The translations under genes and the position numbers were made by a program. Of a stretch of DNA of 64,000 nt, positions 47,836 through 60,600 are shown one piece after another; within the stretch, counting starts at the first letter, position 1, and the number at the start of each line of letters is the position of its first letter. This stretch comes from Tigriopus japonicus (Eukaryota > Arthropoda > Copepoda > Harpacticoida > Harpacticidae): assembly GCA_010645155.1 (NCBI GenBank), contig JAAGOF010000257.1, forward strand, positions 106,815 through 170,814. Reading direction: 5' to 3'. A model generated the notes under the pieces. That model worked only from the letters and a program-made list of their open reading frames with translations. It searched no databases and had not been told where the DNA came from.

Positions 47836-50800
47836 TTAGTGATCATGATGATCGTGCTCATGGTCATGGTCATCATTGTGATGATCATGATGACTGTGAT
47901 GGCCGTGAGAGCCATCTGCTGACTCTGGTTGATAATATCGACCCATGTACAAGATCATACCAGAATAAGTATGTCTCACAACATAAAGAAATTGTCGATC
48001 AAACCTTAATTGGAATCGTTGCGATTCATCCTCAGTTTGTCGTCCATTCCTACTTAATCCAAAGAGATCCCATAACGGGCTTTTGGGCTCTTTTTCACTC
48101 TCATTAGTATCTTGATCCAGTTCTTCGTTCTTGGAAACGGAATCAAAGCGGAACTCGTTGAGTTGAAGGATGGAAGACAAGTAAAGGTCAAGACCTCCGT
48201 TGATTCCGGTAAAGTCACCTTTGTCTGCATCAAAGGCATATTTGGCACCCAGATTTTTCACAGCATCACTGAGATCCAACATGGATCGATGTTGGAAGAT
48301 TGGCACTTGAATGTCCAATTCCAAAGGCAAAAAGGCCGTCATGAGTTCGTTCCAATTTTCCACATTGAGCTTCGACTCGATTTTCTGAAGGCCGCCCGCG
48401 ATGAATTCGGTTTGTTTGCCAGGTAAAATAAGGATCAAACTCAAAGCAGGATCACTATAAGGAATTTCCAATGCTGAGACATCCATTCCTCGGTGATAAC
48501 AAGCATTTAGACGAGCTTGTTGTTTGATAGAAGGAACGGAAACCAAACGTCTGGCACGTGGAAGGTTGATAAAATTCATCTCCTCCGTATCTCCTTGGAT
48601 GTCGAACTTTCCCTAAAAAGACCTCTTTTAGATTGGCATTCTGTGGTTAAATACTAATTGCCAATTGTTAGCTTACTTGGAAGAAATTTGCTCCAAAGAA
48701 AGACATGGGTCCAGCTGGATGAGGATGCTCGTGTCCCAAAAATTCCTTGACAAGTTTGTTGGTCTTCATAAAGATCATTTGGTTGATGAGCTCTCTGATT
48801 TCCTCTTCAATATTATCATAATCGACATTTTCGATCAGGCCGTTATAGAAATATCTGGCTCTAGCCTTATAAAACTCCATCAAGGGATCCTCTTTCTGAA
48901 ATGGTTTTGATTAGATGACATAATTAGCAGACCTGTCACATGTCCTTATATTCAATTACATTTGAACCAATGTACCGAGAAAAATATCAGCGGAGACCTT
49001 GCGTTGCCAGACCCATCTTGCGTAAATTTCTAACATGGTTGCCAGGACATAATCTTGGATGCCACTTTTTGGCCACAAGTCAACTCTGTTTCCTTTGGGT
49101 GTCCTATAACTTTAGAGCGAATCAAATGACCGACAATCAAAATAGAGCGGTTTTTTGATCGACATATGAAATTAGCGCGGAAATCAAAAGAGAGCCAATA
49201 TGTTTGATCGAACATCAAATTACCACCGATATTAATCAACGCAATCAAACTTAGAAATGCTAGTCTCACACCAGAAAGAATTACATATTCGTCATTGGAA
49301 CAAAAAGCAAGGCATGTCTGGAATCTTCACCACAACCTAAAAGGGCAGACAAAAGTTGTTCTTTGAAGCCTTTTTAATGTTTTTTGTCAGAATTTTATCA
49401 CACTTGTTTTGCAAGGCTTCATGCATTCGAAGGTCACAAAAATTGTATTCAAACCTAGCTATGGCTTGGAAGACGCCATGTTCTTGACAAGTTTTTTTTG
49501 GAAATGATTTTATTGCATACAGAAGAAAATCAGTTTCAAGTAGTGAAGGAGGGGCATTTAGTAAATCAGCAGTCAGGGAAGAATTATTCCAGAAAAAAAT
49601 ATTTTCTTCAAGATGAACACCATGACTTACTGTACAGCTATCGCTAGCTTTAAAGAGAAAAATCCATTTGAATTTTTGTAAGAAGAACTCAAACACCAAA
49701 ATGGTAGATAAATGAGTGTGTGGACGAGACATGTGATAAATGATGGTAAATAAATAAAAGGGTTAAAATGACATTGAGAGGATAAAATCAATAAATAAAT
49801 GGTGCTGGTAAAAGTTTTTCATTATCTTACACTCTAAGACATTAAAATATTTATCATTTGCATCACATTTACCCCAATATCATTGTGGATCAATTGTACT
49901 GGCTCTCTTTTTTTCTCTTTTGATTTCGGCGCTCATTTGATTACGCGATCAAAAAACCGCTCTATTTTGATTGTCGGTCATTTGATCCACTCTAATTTGA
50001 TGTAGCACCGTTTCTTTGATGGCTATCATTTCTTCGAAAAGGATCAATTCTCAAAAATGGGTGCCATTTAAGCTAAATGATGCCACTCACAAGAAGATAA
50101 TTGTCAAGGAAAAGGACTTAAGATTTTGCCAAAAACTAGCAACGTTTATCTCGCCCTGGTCTCATGCTGGAAATCAACGATAGATGGGTCTGGCGACGCA
50201 AGGTCTTCGCTGATGTTTTTCTCGGTTCATTGATTGATATTTTTCAATTATAATAACGGCAGCAAAAATAATAAAAATATTGATCATAATTACATACAGT
50301 CGCCAACGTAAGAAGTTCCCCGGGATTGAACATTTCGCAGATTCCCCCTCCTCCGTCTTTTCAGTATTTTTTAGTTTGTAAATCAATTCACAAGTTCAAA
50401 AGTTTTTGATTCTGTTAAAAAAGAAAGGAGTTCCAGTTGCGTTTTAAATATAATGTAATTCAATTACTTTTTGAAAGCAATTAATTGTGATTGTAATTCA
50501 TCACTTTTGGAAAAATACCAATTGTAATTGCATTAACTTGCTTTTGAGAACAAAGTAATTGCATTAATATTTAATCACATTCTCAAAGCGACCAATATGG
50601 ATTTAAGTAATCCACTCACCTTATCCACTAGCAGAGCCTTCAAGCAAGCTGATGTGATCGATTCAGTAGATTCAGCCAAGGTATCAGTAATATTCTTGAA
50701 CATGAGATGAGGATTAAAAGAGATCATCTCATCCAAACGGAGAATCTCATTCAATTGCCATGATGTGTTTCCACGAGATCCCAAGAAGATCATGGCCAAA

Positions 50801-53800
50801 GATGTGGATGTGGAAATGGGAGAAAACACCATGTTCTCTTGACCGTGTTCCTTTAGAAGGTTCCGATAAAATTGGAACCCAAGATTGTTGTTAACGTCCA
50901 CGAAAGCTCTCTCTGCTCTTGTCAGATGCGAAGTTGAGGCTGTGAGGCCAAGGCTTTCAGAGGGACCTTGGGGTAAAGCAACCTTGGGCAGATTGCTCGG
51001 AGTGAAATGGTGATCATGATCATGGTGATCGTGGTGACTGTGATCGTGTTCATGGCCTTTATGACCGTGTCCATGGGAGTCGTGTTCATGATTGTGACCA
51101 TGATCGTGATCACCATGTTCATGATGATGATCATGGTCATGGTGATGGCTCTCATCGTGGTTTGGGTGGTGCTCATGATCTTCAATCTGATTTTCATTCA
51201 TGCTTGGACTGTCAGATTCCGTAGGGATTGTGGGAACAGTTTGTGGACCAGTTCCACCAAAATTAGTTGAAAGGCTTTGTGAGGTGAACAGAATTTGACC
51301 GTTTTTGCTCGTAACTTGTTGGAACGTTTGAAGAGGTCCAAATTCGGTGGCTGATTCGTCTTGGAGTTCGAAGCCTTCAGAGGGCAACTTGGTTCTGGTG
51401 ATGCTAAAGGTCGACATAGGAACCGTTGGAGAAGGCCGCCTCGAGACTAGGTCTGTAATCAGATCCTTGGCTGTGATTTGGGGCAACATTGGTCCTCGAA
51501 TTGGGTTGAAACTTGAGGACACGGGCATGTTGGCCAGTTGCTCTCTCTTAGTTACGTCCATCCAGCTCCATGTTCCATTGTGAGTTGTGTCGGGAACAGA
51601 CTCTGTGGTCCGAGCATAGGGAGCAGGAGAGACTTCATTGTTCTCATTTTCGATGGAGGTGGGACTGGGAAATTGAGGGGGATTGATGTTGCCTACAATG
51701 AAACCATCGACTATTACATAACCCTCAGTTTTAGCAGGCTCCAAGGAGGAAAACACGTTAGCAATATCTTCAAGAGTCAAGTTCTTCTCTTTTGAGGTCA
51801 AGTTGTCAGTGTTATTTAAGGGTGTTGTTCGTTCAAGGGTCAGGACTTCAGTCTCATCATTAATATTAACAGAGTCGCCAGAGAGAATGGACGAAGGGTA
51901 GGGTTTCGTAGTCGTCTTTGCTCTTGTTGTTAAAGTGGTCATTGTAGTTATTGAAGTTGTCGTGGTCATTGTTATTGATGCTGTGATAGAGCTAGAAGCA
52001 TTGATAAAAGCCGCTGAAGTAATGGTAGTGGTGGATGACGAAAGGGTGGTGGTAAGTGTGGTTGTAGTGGTTGGGGTGGTTTTAGTGGTTGTGGTGGTTT
52101 TAGTGGTGGTTGTGGTAGTGGTGGTAGTGGTTGCAGTGGTAGTGGTTGTGGTGGTAGTGGTAGTGGTTGTGGNNNNNNNNNNNNNNNNNNNNNNNNNNNN
52201 NNNNNNNNNNNNNNNNNNNNNNNNNNNNNNNNNNNNNNNNNNNNNNNNNNNNNNNNNNNNNNNNNNNNNNNNNNNNNNNNNNNNNNNNNNNNNNNNNNNN
52301 NNNNNNNNNNNNNNNNNNNNNNNNNNNNNNNNNNNNNNNNNNNNNNNNNNNNNNNNNNNNNNNNNNNNNNNNNNNNNNNNNNNNNNNNNNNNNNNNNNNN
52401 NNNNNNNNNNNNNNNNNNNNNNNNNNNNNNNNNNNNNNNNNNNNNNNNNNNNNNNNNNNNNNNNNNNNNNNNNNNNNNNNNNNNNNNNNNNNNNNNNNNN
52501 NNNNNNNNNNNNNNNNNNNNNNNNNNNNNNNNNNNNNNNNNNNNNNNNNNNNNNNNNNNNNNNNNNNNNNNNNNNNNNNNNNNNNNNNNNNNNNNNNNNN
52601 NNNNNNNNTAGTAGTGGCAGTTGTGGTGGTTGGGGTAGTGGTTGTGAGCGTGTTGGTGGTAGCTGCGGGCGTCACAGAAGACATGGGGACAGGAGCAGTT
52701 GTTGTAAAGGGGGTTGTTCTATCTTGAGAGCTTGTTCTTGAAATAATTTTGGTGGCCTTGGTTGTTGGGTATGGTCTAGTTGTCATAGGGGAAGTGTTAG
52801 TCCTTTTCCTAGTATTGTCATACATGCTTGTGAAGTTGGTCTTGATGTTCCCAAAAGTGTTAGTTGGTCTGTTAGTTGTCATCATGCTCATTTTAATGGT
52901 CGTGGGTATTTTGTAGAATGGGCTTTTCTTTAGAGCAGCCATTTGCATTGAGGCCAAGATTTGTTCCACCCTGGATGATGTCTTACCAATAGTCATTTCA
53001 GCAAACCTGGTGAGAGCATAAGGTGGCTGGGTGTTTATCGAACTTTTTCGGTTCATCAGACTGGGTGGTTTGGTTTTCATAGTTCCTAATTTTGGCAAGG
53101 ATTCCACTTCATTATACATGTCAGAGATGGTTGTGAGAAGGGAACTTAGTTTTTCATCTGAATATGTCCATTTAGTGGGTGGTCTTGCCGTAATGATCAA
53201 GGGTCTAGTAGTAGATGACACAACTGGAGCCTTGGAGCTCGTTGTCAAGTGATTCTTGTTCTTATTCGAATGGAAAGGTTGCTTCAAAAGTGAAGGTGTT
53301 AATGCTTCCTGTGTCGTTTTCCTTAAAGTTGTTGTTGTTGTCGTCGCAAGATCACTAACGCCAACAGTTGTTAGTGTTGTAGTTGTGGTTGTTGTAGTAG
53401 TAGTAATAGTGGTTGTCGTTGCAATTGTTTCAGTTGTTGTGGTCGATGATGGTCTTTGAGACTCTTCTTGAGCCGAGGCCACAATATTTTGAACAAGATC
53501 AATAACGTTGAGTACCTGATTTGGGTCAGTTCTGTCATGATTGGTGTGTGTCGACAAATGAGGTTCAGTGGTATCTGGCGAAGAAGTCACTCGTCGAGTC
53601 TTTCCATCATTATTATATACAGACGAAGAAAGTTCGTTGACCATGGAGGCCAGAGTTGTTTGAGTAGGTGGTGTACTTGTCGGTCTACTTGAAGTCATCA
53701 TGGGTAAAGTGAGATTCCTACCGATCAACCATTGGAGTTGACTCAGGCCAAAGCTTTTGCTTTGGATGAGTAAAATCTGTTGGATGTCGTGTAAGGACAA

Positions 53801-54621
53801 GTTTTCTTGAACCAAAGTTCCATCGTCGTCGTACAAGTAAAACTTGAACTTCGGTGTAGTGGCGGGGCTCGAACCCTGACGGCTTTCTTGACTAGCACGT
53901 TCATACTCCTTTTGATATCTTTGCTTCATATACTCAGGATCATCGTCATTTACCACAGCAATGGAAGACTGAACACTGTTTTGGAAAAAAGAAGCATAAT
54001 CAGTTGGTTGATAGATAACAAGGATACTGGAGCAATCTGTAGGTTCGACTTCAATCCGTCGTGAGAAAAAGGGATCTCGTTGATTTTTGCAAGTCGTCAC
54101 CAGTTAGTGCTCTAATTAGCTGTTACTGCAACTCTTGCCCTTTTGATTGAGGCTAAGTGTGTTCACACTTCCAATGGCCTTACGTCAATGACAAAACAAT
54201 TTCAAGCGAAGGACATCTGTCCATCTCAGGATTTGTCAGATTGCTTCTACCCAACGAGGGAAATGAGATGACTATCGATTTGTCATTGAACAAAAAAAAG
54301 AGGCAATTTTCTCCAATGTGAAAATGCTGACAGGGGATTGTAAATATACGGAAACATCGAGAAAAACTTGCTTCCTCGAACATTATGATATCGTTCACTG
54401 GATAGAAGTAGTTACCTTGCTCCAATAAACTGCTTGGGATCGCGGTTCCGGTTTTTGAGTTCCTCTAATTTCTTCTGATTGAATTTTACGTGTGGGATGA
54501 AGATTGCGTGCTTCTCGCCATTGTCAGATTCAACCACAATTGTCTCGGAATTGGCTCGATCCACCAATAATAACAAACAGAACAGACAACAGGAAGCGAT
54601 CGAGATCCCTCTCAGATTCAT
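47836..54621 (-). CDS. secreted His-rich serpin with mucin-like region and atypical reactive loop
   Basis: Exons read from the right: 54621-54416 (signal peptide MNLRGISIASCCLFCLLLLV, cleavage likely after RANS); a probable 63-base exon 54245-54183; a large exon from about 54100 or 54026 to 50620, broken by a gap; 48895-48677; and 48612-47836. Last three junctions are phase 0 and secure. After an unrecognised N-terminal region (LVIYQPTDYASFFQNS) comes a Thr/Ser/Pro mucin-like stretch, then a His/Asp/Glu/Gly block (51181-51005). The serpin core follows: GFQFYRNLLKEHGQENMVFS, LSLILILPGK, DFTGINGGLDLYLSSILQ, and the C-terminal RQFLYVVRHTYSGMILYMGR. The usual small-residue hinge (GTEAAAAT type) is replaced by acidic SKNEELDQDTNESEKEP, so protease inhibition is doubtful. 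The protein ends in a second His/Asp-rich tail. It is presumably extracellular; metal binding by the His blocks is inference. N-terminal splicing is uncertain. Confidence 0.88.
47839..47914 (-). repeat. C-terminal His-rich coding repeat of the serpin
   Basis: CAT/GAT/GAC/CAC codons encode GSHGHHSHHDHHNDD and a similar HDH run up to the stop. The codon pattern is microsatellite-like, so length may vary among individuals. Confidence 0.85.
48896..50619 (-). other. serpin intron containing a long inverted repeat
   Basis: Intron between donor AAG|GTGAGTGG (50620/50619) and acceptor CCATTTCAG|AAAGAG (48896/48895). It holds the inverted repeat listed separately and GTAAT-rich sequence at 50440-50580 akin to the hAT-like repeat at 36690. 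Confidence 0.8.
48951..50250. repeat. inverted repeat pair in serpin intron
   Basis: Left arm (48951-49215) has ACCTTGCGTTGCCAGACCCA and ATCAAAATAGAGCGGTTTTT; right arm (49885-50250) has the complements TGGGTCTGGCGACGCAAGGT and AAAAACCGCTCTATTTTGAT in inverted order. Arms are roughly 85-90% similar by eye, separated by about 670 bp. Probably a foldback or a MITE pair. Confidence 0.7.
51005..51181 (-). repeat. N-terminal His-rich coding repeat of the serpin
   Basis: About 58 codons, nearly half His, with Asp, Glu and Gly between them (motifs HDHDHHHEHGDHDHGH, HGHGHKGHEHDH). It directly precedes the serpin core. The DNA repeats GATCATGA/CATGATC words. Confidence 0.9.
51900..52700 (-). repeat. 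Thr-codon microsatellite (ACC/ACT)n with gap
   Basis: On the minus strand, runs of ACC, ACT and ACA codons give poly-Thr. The same DNA on the plus strand gives a meaningless poly-Val frame. Assembly failed here (52173-52608), and the reading frame on the two sides does not connect across the stated gap length. Confidence 0.85.
52173..52608. other. assembly gap (436 N) inside the serpin mucin-like exon
   Basis: Unknown bases in a Thr-codon microsatellite. Codons to the right are open in one frame and codons to the left in another relative to the N count, so the true length is not 436. Confidence 1.
54183..54245 (-). CDS. probable small exon of the serpin gene
   Basis: Acceptor with a pyrimidine tract (CATTTCCCTCGTTGGGTAG|A) and donor TTGAC|GTAAGG bound 63 bases. 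Joined to exon 1 in phase it reads R-SNLTNPEMDRCPSLEIVLSL-T and carries 2 bases onward. The next phase-matching acceptor I can find is TTGCTCCAG|TATCC at 54026; an upstream in-frame extension to 54100 would need a different join. Confidence 0.45.
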
Positions 54622-57600
54622 CGTCAATGTTGGCCTGAAATTGCATGAAATATCCGTGCAAATTCGATGTACATACACGAAGATCTAGCTAGTCCAGCAA
54701 CAAATTCCCACGATCAGTCATCTTTTCAACGCTTTCAGTCTCGGTTTCTTTAGATTTGGATGGTCTTGCTCAGCATGTGGTCAAGTGGGAATCTAACCCT
54801 GCACTTTGGCAACAGTAGAAATCGTTGGGTTTTCCTGTATATAAGACTTCTACTGTAGCATTCCATCTAATACATCAAAGTCACAATCGATCGGATACAT
54901 GAATAAAGTACTTGAAATGGAGATTGGATTCACCACCTTCAAACCATGTTGAAACAAGCCCAATTTGGTTGGTAAAATGCCAGGTCATCAACAGTGTTTT
55001 ATTAGGGGATGATTCTGATGGTTTAGAGTTGAAGTGGTAATGTACCTTAGAACGATTTCAAACAAGAGTACATTTGCTTAGATAGAGGGTGTACTACAAC
55101 ATCCTTTTGGACGCTGGAATTCAGATTCAGACAAAAAGCTTAGGGGGACAAAAAGCAAGCCAAGGACACTGAGATCTTGTGGTATTTTCCCTCAACCCTT
55201 CACGAAAGGTCCGATTAACGTTTTTCGTTCAAGAGTTAATACGCGGGAAATCAATTCGGGCAAGGGTCAATATTGACAGTTTGCGACTTGCTGCCGCATT
55301 TCCGAAGTTCGCCTTCGTTTCTTTGAGGGATTGCAGAGCTCTCAAACTTTCCCTGGTCAAGAAGATCCAGCAGTTCTTTCCTTTCACTCTCACAAAACAA
55401 AGACAAATGTGTACTTGACTGTGTGATTGAGGTTTTTCTTATTGCCTTGCAACTTTGCCAGGGCTGTTGCTGAAAGGTGGCTTCACATTCCCAGGCAGGA
55501 TTTCCCCTCAGAGAAATTGACTAAATTGACTTGTCAGAACATTTAACACCAATTCGACTTCAGACGGTGGATTTCCTGCGCAAATTAACTGGGTTTTCTC
55601 ATTCCCTTGCGTTTTTATTCAAATTCAATAATGGTCACACTTACTTCCTCAAACGTGACTTTGTTGTGAATCTAAACATAGATTCACAACATCTTTTGTG
55701 AATGTTTTCTACATTCACAGAAGATGTTCCCACAAGGACGAGTAATCTGAAACTGAAAACACCCGGGTATGTCACAACTGGCACCTAGTGGTTTGTTCGT
55801 TGGTACATTTTGAGCATCATTCTCCTTGATATCAAGAGCATCTCTCGTTAGGGAGCCTCAAATACGGTAGGTAGGCTTTGTCACATTGCCATCGTCATGG
55901 CGTGACGGACTCTTTTTTTGCTAATTAATCACGGGCTGACGAAGGGCACCCAATGGGAAATGGTAAGGATTTTGTCAGCGTTTCTTTCGCCATGCCATGA
56001 TTTTGAGGAATTATCTTCGTCCTTGTCAGAGAATTATGGGGCCGACTGCATCACGGCCAATGCCATCATTTGACTTTTCGGTTGTTCACTTGACCTTTGG
56101 GATATATGGTCATTTCTTCGTTTCCTGGCATTCTCTAGAAATGTGTTCAAGACAATCGTCCTTGATGGTGACGCTAATATATCTGCTCAGCAAAGGGTTG
56201 ATAGCATGATTTATTCTTGGTGCTGGATGCATCTAACGACCTTGTGCGCTTCCTAAGATGGTCATAATCCGAATTAGTGTCCACCGGATGACTCCAAGGT
56301 CCATCGAAACTACCATGATTATACCCTAGGTGTTACGTATAGTTGGTCATGTTCATCTCGTCGTGATGATACCACAATCATGTTACGCATAGTTTGTTTA
56401 TTGGGGGGAAAGCAAAAATTTCTCTCTTCCATTTTCTTCATGGACCATTGGAATGATTTAAATCCTCATCAAAGGCCACCAATCAATCACAAAAAGATAC
56501 ATTGAGGTGAAAACCCCGGTCATCCATCCGTCTTTGTTTTTAATTAGGGTACTTCAACCTGGCCAGCATAATAAATGGCTGGTCTTTCAATTTAATGAAA
56601 AAACCTGTAAACAACAAGTCTTGAAACCACAAGGGGAACAACGTTACGCTCTAACTCCCAAAGCTACCAAGTAAGTAGGTGTCTTACCTTTCTGGAATGT
56701 AATGCCGTCAGTAGGATAATAATCACAGTCAGTCACCACACCAATGTTGCCTTTGGTTGCTCCAGAATCGCAATCAAATGTGTGTAAGGCGGAATTTTGG
56801 AATGTTCACTAGTCGGCATGAGGATTGTAACTCACACACAACTCGCGTTTCACTCGCGATTCGTTTCTATCTACATCATGGAAAAAAGCGTCACTACGTA
56901 CTTCTACGATCTGATGCCACTGAGTCAAAGTCAACCAACGACGTCGATGTGGATGTATGTAGTGGATTAGAGCCACTTTAGAAAAAGAGTAAAAGTATAA
57001 AATATTAGGGGCTTTGTGTCTTTAGTCCAGCAGTTCTTAATTTGGAGATCCTCAAAGGGGTACTTGAATATTTTTTTGAAAATTGCCAAAAAGGGTGAAC
57101 TTCTCAAAATATATTGTTTATAAATGATTTTGAATATTGATACCAATCAGTCAGTCCTTCTTGGCTATACTCCAAAACAATTTTATTGTTTTTGAAAATC
57201 AAGAAGCCTACAGTGAAAGTGTCACGTGCCTCAAGAGGAAGTTTTTAGGATGTCAATACCCTAAGGTTGGCAATGGCGGTTGTTTCATGTTCCTATGTGT
57301 CATGTATTCTCTGGGTCAGAATGTTCTTTTATCAGCCGTTGATAGGTTCACTCTTTTCTATGAAAAGTTTGCTTTTATAATCTTGAATTGTTAGTTCTTA
57401 GGTTACCGGAGCAAATTTGCTGAAATTTCTGGTTATTAAATCGGAAAAAGCATGTATTTGCATAACAGTATCTCAATTTCTTAGTTTACTTTAACCAGCT
57501 CAATTTTCAATTGTCACTCAGTTTAGTGCCTTGAATTTCATTGCTTGGGTCTGTATCTTTAAAGAGTAATTTCAACAGAATCCTTGTAATTATACTATAA

Positions 57601-60600
57601 ATTAGTGTTGACTTGAGTTGCGATTGCGATCAGGCCAGCTTCAATTTTTGGTGTTATTTGAACCGGAACCACTTTTAAGAACCCCTCCCTTGGTTTATCA
57701 TCCAAAACCTGGAAGAAAATATAAACAGGCACAAAATTTTCAGAAAACACAACTACAAGATTTTCTGCAAGCACACAACCCTCAAAAGCAATGATGCCAT
57801 TCAAAATACCTTGTCAATATAATTTGCAGTTTTTGGCGTTGTTTTCTTTCTTTTCTTCAACTTTATGGAGACCCGTACTTCCAATAGGGAGCAGTTAATG
57901 TGATGCGTACACTCTTTTAATAATTGGCTCTAGAGTGGAGGAGTTGTTGCGCTGCGGAAACTCTACCCTCTCTGGAAGAGAAGTTGCAACGGCTTATTGG
58001 TCTATCTGTCTATCTGTCTGTGGATCACCAGTGCTTTTTTGCTTCTAGGCCAAAACATTTAGTGTTCTGTCTCTTTCTTTTTGTCTTTGATCCATTTTCT
58101 TAAGTGGATCAATGATGCAAATGAAAGTGTCTTCAATGCAGCTCAATTTAAGAGGACAGGTTTGAGGATGGCATGGAGTATGAATTGGTTGGAGAAATCA
58201 ACCCCTATTGCTATGTTGTGAGAGTGCTCGAGCGTGACATACATTCATTACACGGGGGTTGATTGTCATGATATGCTGATTTAACATTCTATGATATAAC
58301 TGTTCGAGTATTTTTCTGTCTCTTGGAGGGTGAGGTGTGACACCCTCGTTTACAACATATCAAGACAAATTAATGAATGTTGAAACAAACCAGATTTGAA
58401 TTAAGTGACAATGCTAATTTCGTGTTTCAAAGGATACTCTAACATTTAAAGGCTGACATCTCAAATAAAGTCCAAATTGAGAATTCGATTAGTTTAAACA
58501 GTTAGTTGTGTACATGAATCCAGGGACATGAATCCCTTAAAAATCTGTTGGGTTGGGCTTGTGAGTTGAGCGAAAATGGGAGTAGTGAAGTTTACTTGAC
58601 CGAAAAATCACCTTCACCTTCGAAACACCTTCGAAAAAATTAAGTAACCCAAAGATTTTTTCATTAACCAACCTTTTCCATTCCATAGGTTTTGCTCATT
58701 TGTATTTGTTTACAATTATATGTTTTATCAAACCCCAAGATGCAACATGACGTCCTCAATGTTCAAATCAAGGTCCAAAGGAATTTTGAAAAAAACAACT
58801 ACAAATAGTGAGAAAAAGGCCCTATTTGATTGTCCATGTACCAGGTGTGGCTTAAGATGAGACTCGGATAGGAATCATTAGCATCTGTGTTGGCAAGACT
58901 ACAAATACTAATTAATATTGCACATTCTGCACTAACAATAAAAAAAAAGAAGGCAAAGGTTTTTTACTTGTTTCCAAAAAAAACTCGACTCAAGAAAAAC
59001 TCAGCACGAAGGCCAACTCTACGATGCTTTAAAATAGTGAATTGGAAAAATATTCGAAAGATTCGGTACAATGGAAAAATTAGTAGAGAGGAAAACCAGG
59101 TACAAGCGAAAACTAAGTTTGTGGGAAATCTGAATGTAGTGTGACCGGATGCTTGAAGGGAGAAGTGCCGTCAAAATGTTCAAATTACTGATGGAGTTAT
59201 ATCTGGCTTTCATTTCGCTCAATAAATATAACGCGCGCTACATTGTGGGGACTGCCAATTGACATAAAGCTGTACTTTGTCAATACTGATGTCACATGAT
59301 TGTGTTTTCAGTTGGATTTTTGGCATAGTTTTACCATATTGGTCCATTAGGGTCAAAAATCTAAAGACAACTTCAACAAGAAAAAGTAAGTAAAAACTAA
59401 GTTCCCAGTAAAATATAGCAGCACTGCCAACTCGAAGTCCATCAGCAATAAGTAAAATCGAACTCGATTTTGGTTTGAGTGTTGCCATATTCGTCCTTGT
59501 TTTGGTCTTTTGTCAACAAGTTTAAAACAGCCTGCCTAGTTGAATTGCAATTAAACTCGAGTCAAAATTGCAAAACTCCCAACTCGAAAAGCATCACTAT
59601 TTGTCAATTCTAAGAAAAATACGTTCAGTCAAAGGAGGAATCCAAAAAGTACCCCTGTTTTTGACGACTTTAGACCCGGGATGCTGTAAAGATTGAGCTA
59701 AGGTTTTTCCCAGTTTGATTACGAAAGACCAATGCATTGATGGGAGTCTTACTAGATTGATCAGATTGAATCCCTAGAGTACTTCAAATAGAGATGATGG
59801 CACCCTTAGAAGATCCACAAGAGTGCTAATAATAGTGATGTTTGAAAAAACAGCAAGATTCACATTACGCACAGTCATAGGGGGTCATTAGAGCCTTTAT
59901 TCAAAGAGAATGTGTAATATCTAGATAATCAGAAAAATAAAATTGGCTTTGATTTGAAAGTGTTTGACCACTATCATTCATACTTTTTCAGATTGCTCCT
60001 GAGACCCAAGCTTTGAGTGAAAATGGAATCAATCACAATTAGAAACATGAAAATTCGTTGGAGGGTTTGAGCTGGCTTTAGGCATTCACAACAAAAAGCG
60101 TCGAAAAGCTAATATCAAAATATCGAAAATATTACATTTTGAAAAAACAGAATCTTAAAATGTCAAGAAAAACTTTGCCAACTGGCCTCACAAAATTTCC
60201 TACTGATCTTTGCCAAAAAGATTAAATAGTGCTAAAACAGTGCTAGATGTCGATTTGTCGCCATAAGCCTAAAATGTAGTGATGTGTTTCGAACCAGGAG
60301 TTCTGCCAGTTTTGACTCAGAAGTTTATCGCTGTTAAAAAGGGCACGTTGTATTGAACTTTTTGAAAAGACCTAAACAGGGACCAATTTGGCAACACTCA
60401 TTGCTAAATCTGGTTAAACTGAAAGAAAAAAAACACAATTTCCCGCGACGGCAAAGGCCAAGGAGACATCCAGTTATTTTATGATCTGTGTTTGTTTCTT
60501 TGGTAACGACCGGATTCCTCGTGAACCCTAAGTCACTTAGTTCTCTTAAACATGCATTAAATTTAGCTAAACAATGGCTGGAAAAGTGGGTAAAATCATT

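Noticed and set aside
45429..47915. Minus-strand open frames within the SMYD4-like tail
   Set aside because: Shadows of the Lys/Glu-rich coding strand; no start context or splice support.
51935..52741. Plus-strand poly-Val open frame across the gap
   Set aside because: It is the complement of the (ACC)n Thr-codon array of the serpin and includes N, so it is not a gene.
57595..57860. Possible two-exon gene end (VLDDKPREG..., upstream KKRKKTTPKTANYIDK)
   Set aside because: Acceptor and donor look good, but no family is recognised, the upstream exon runs into a dispersed repeat motif, and no start was found.
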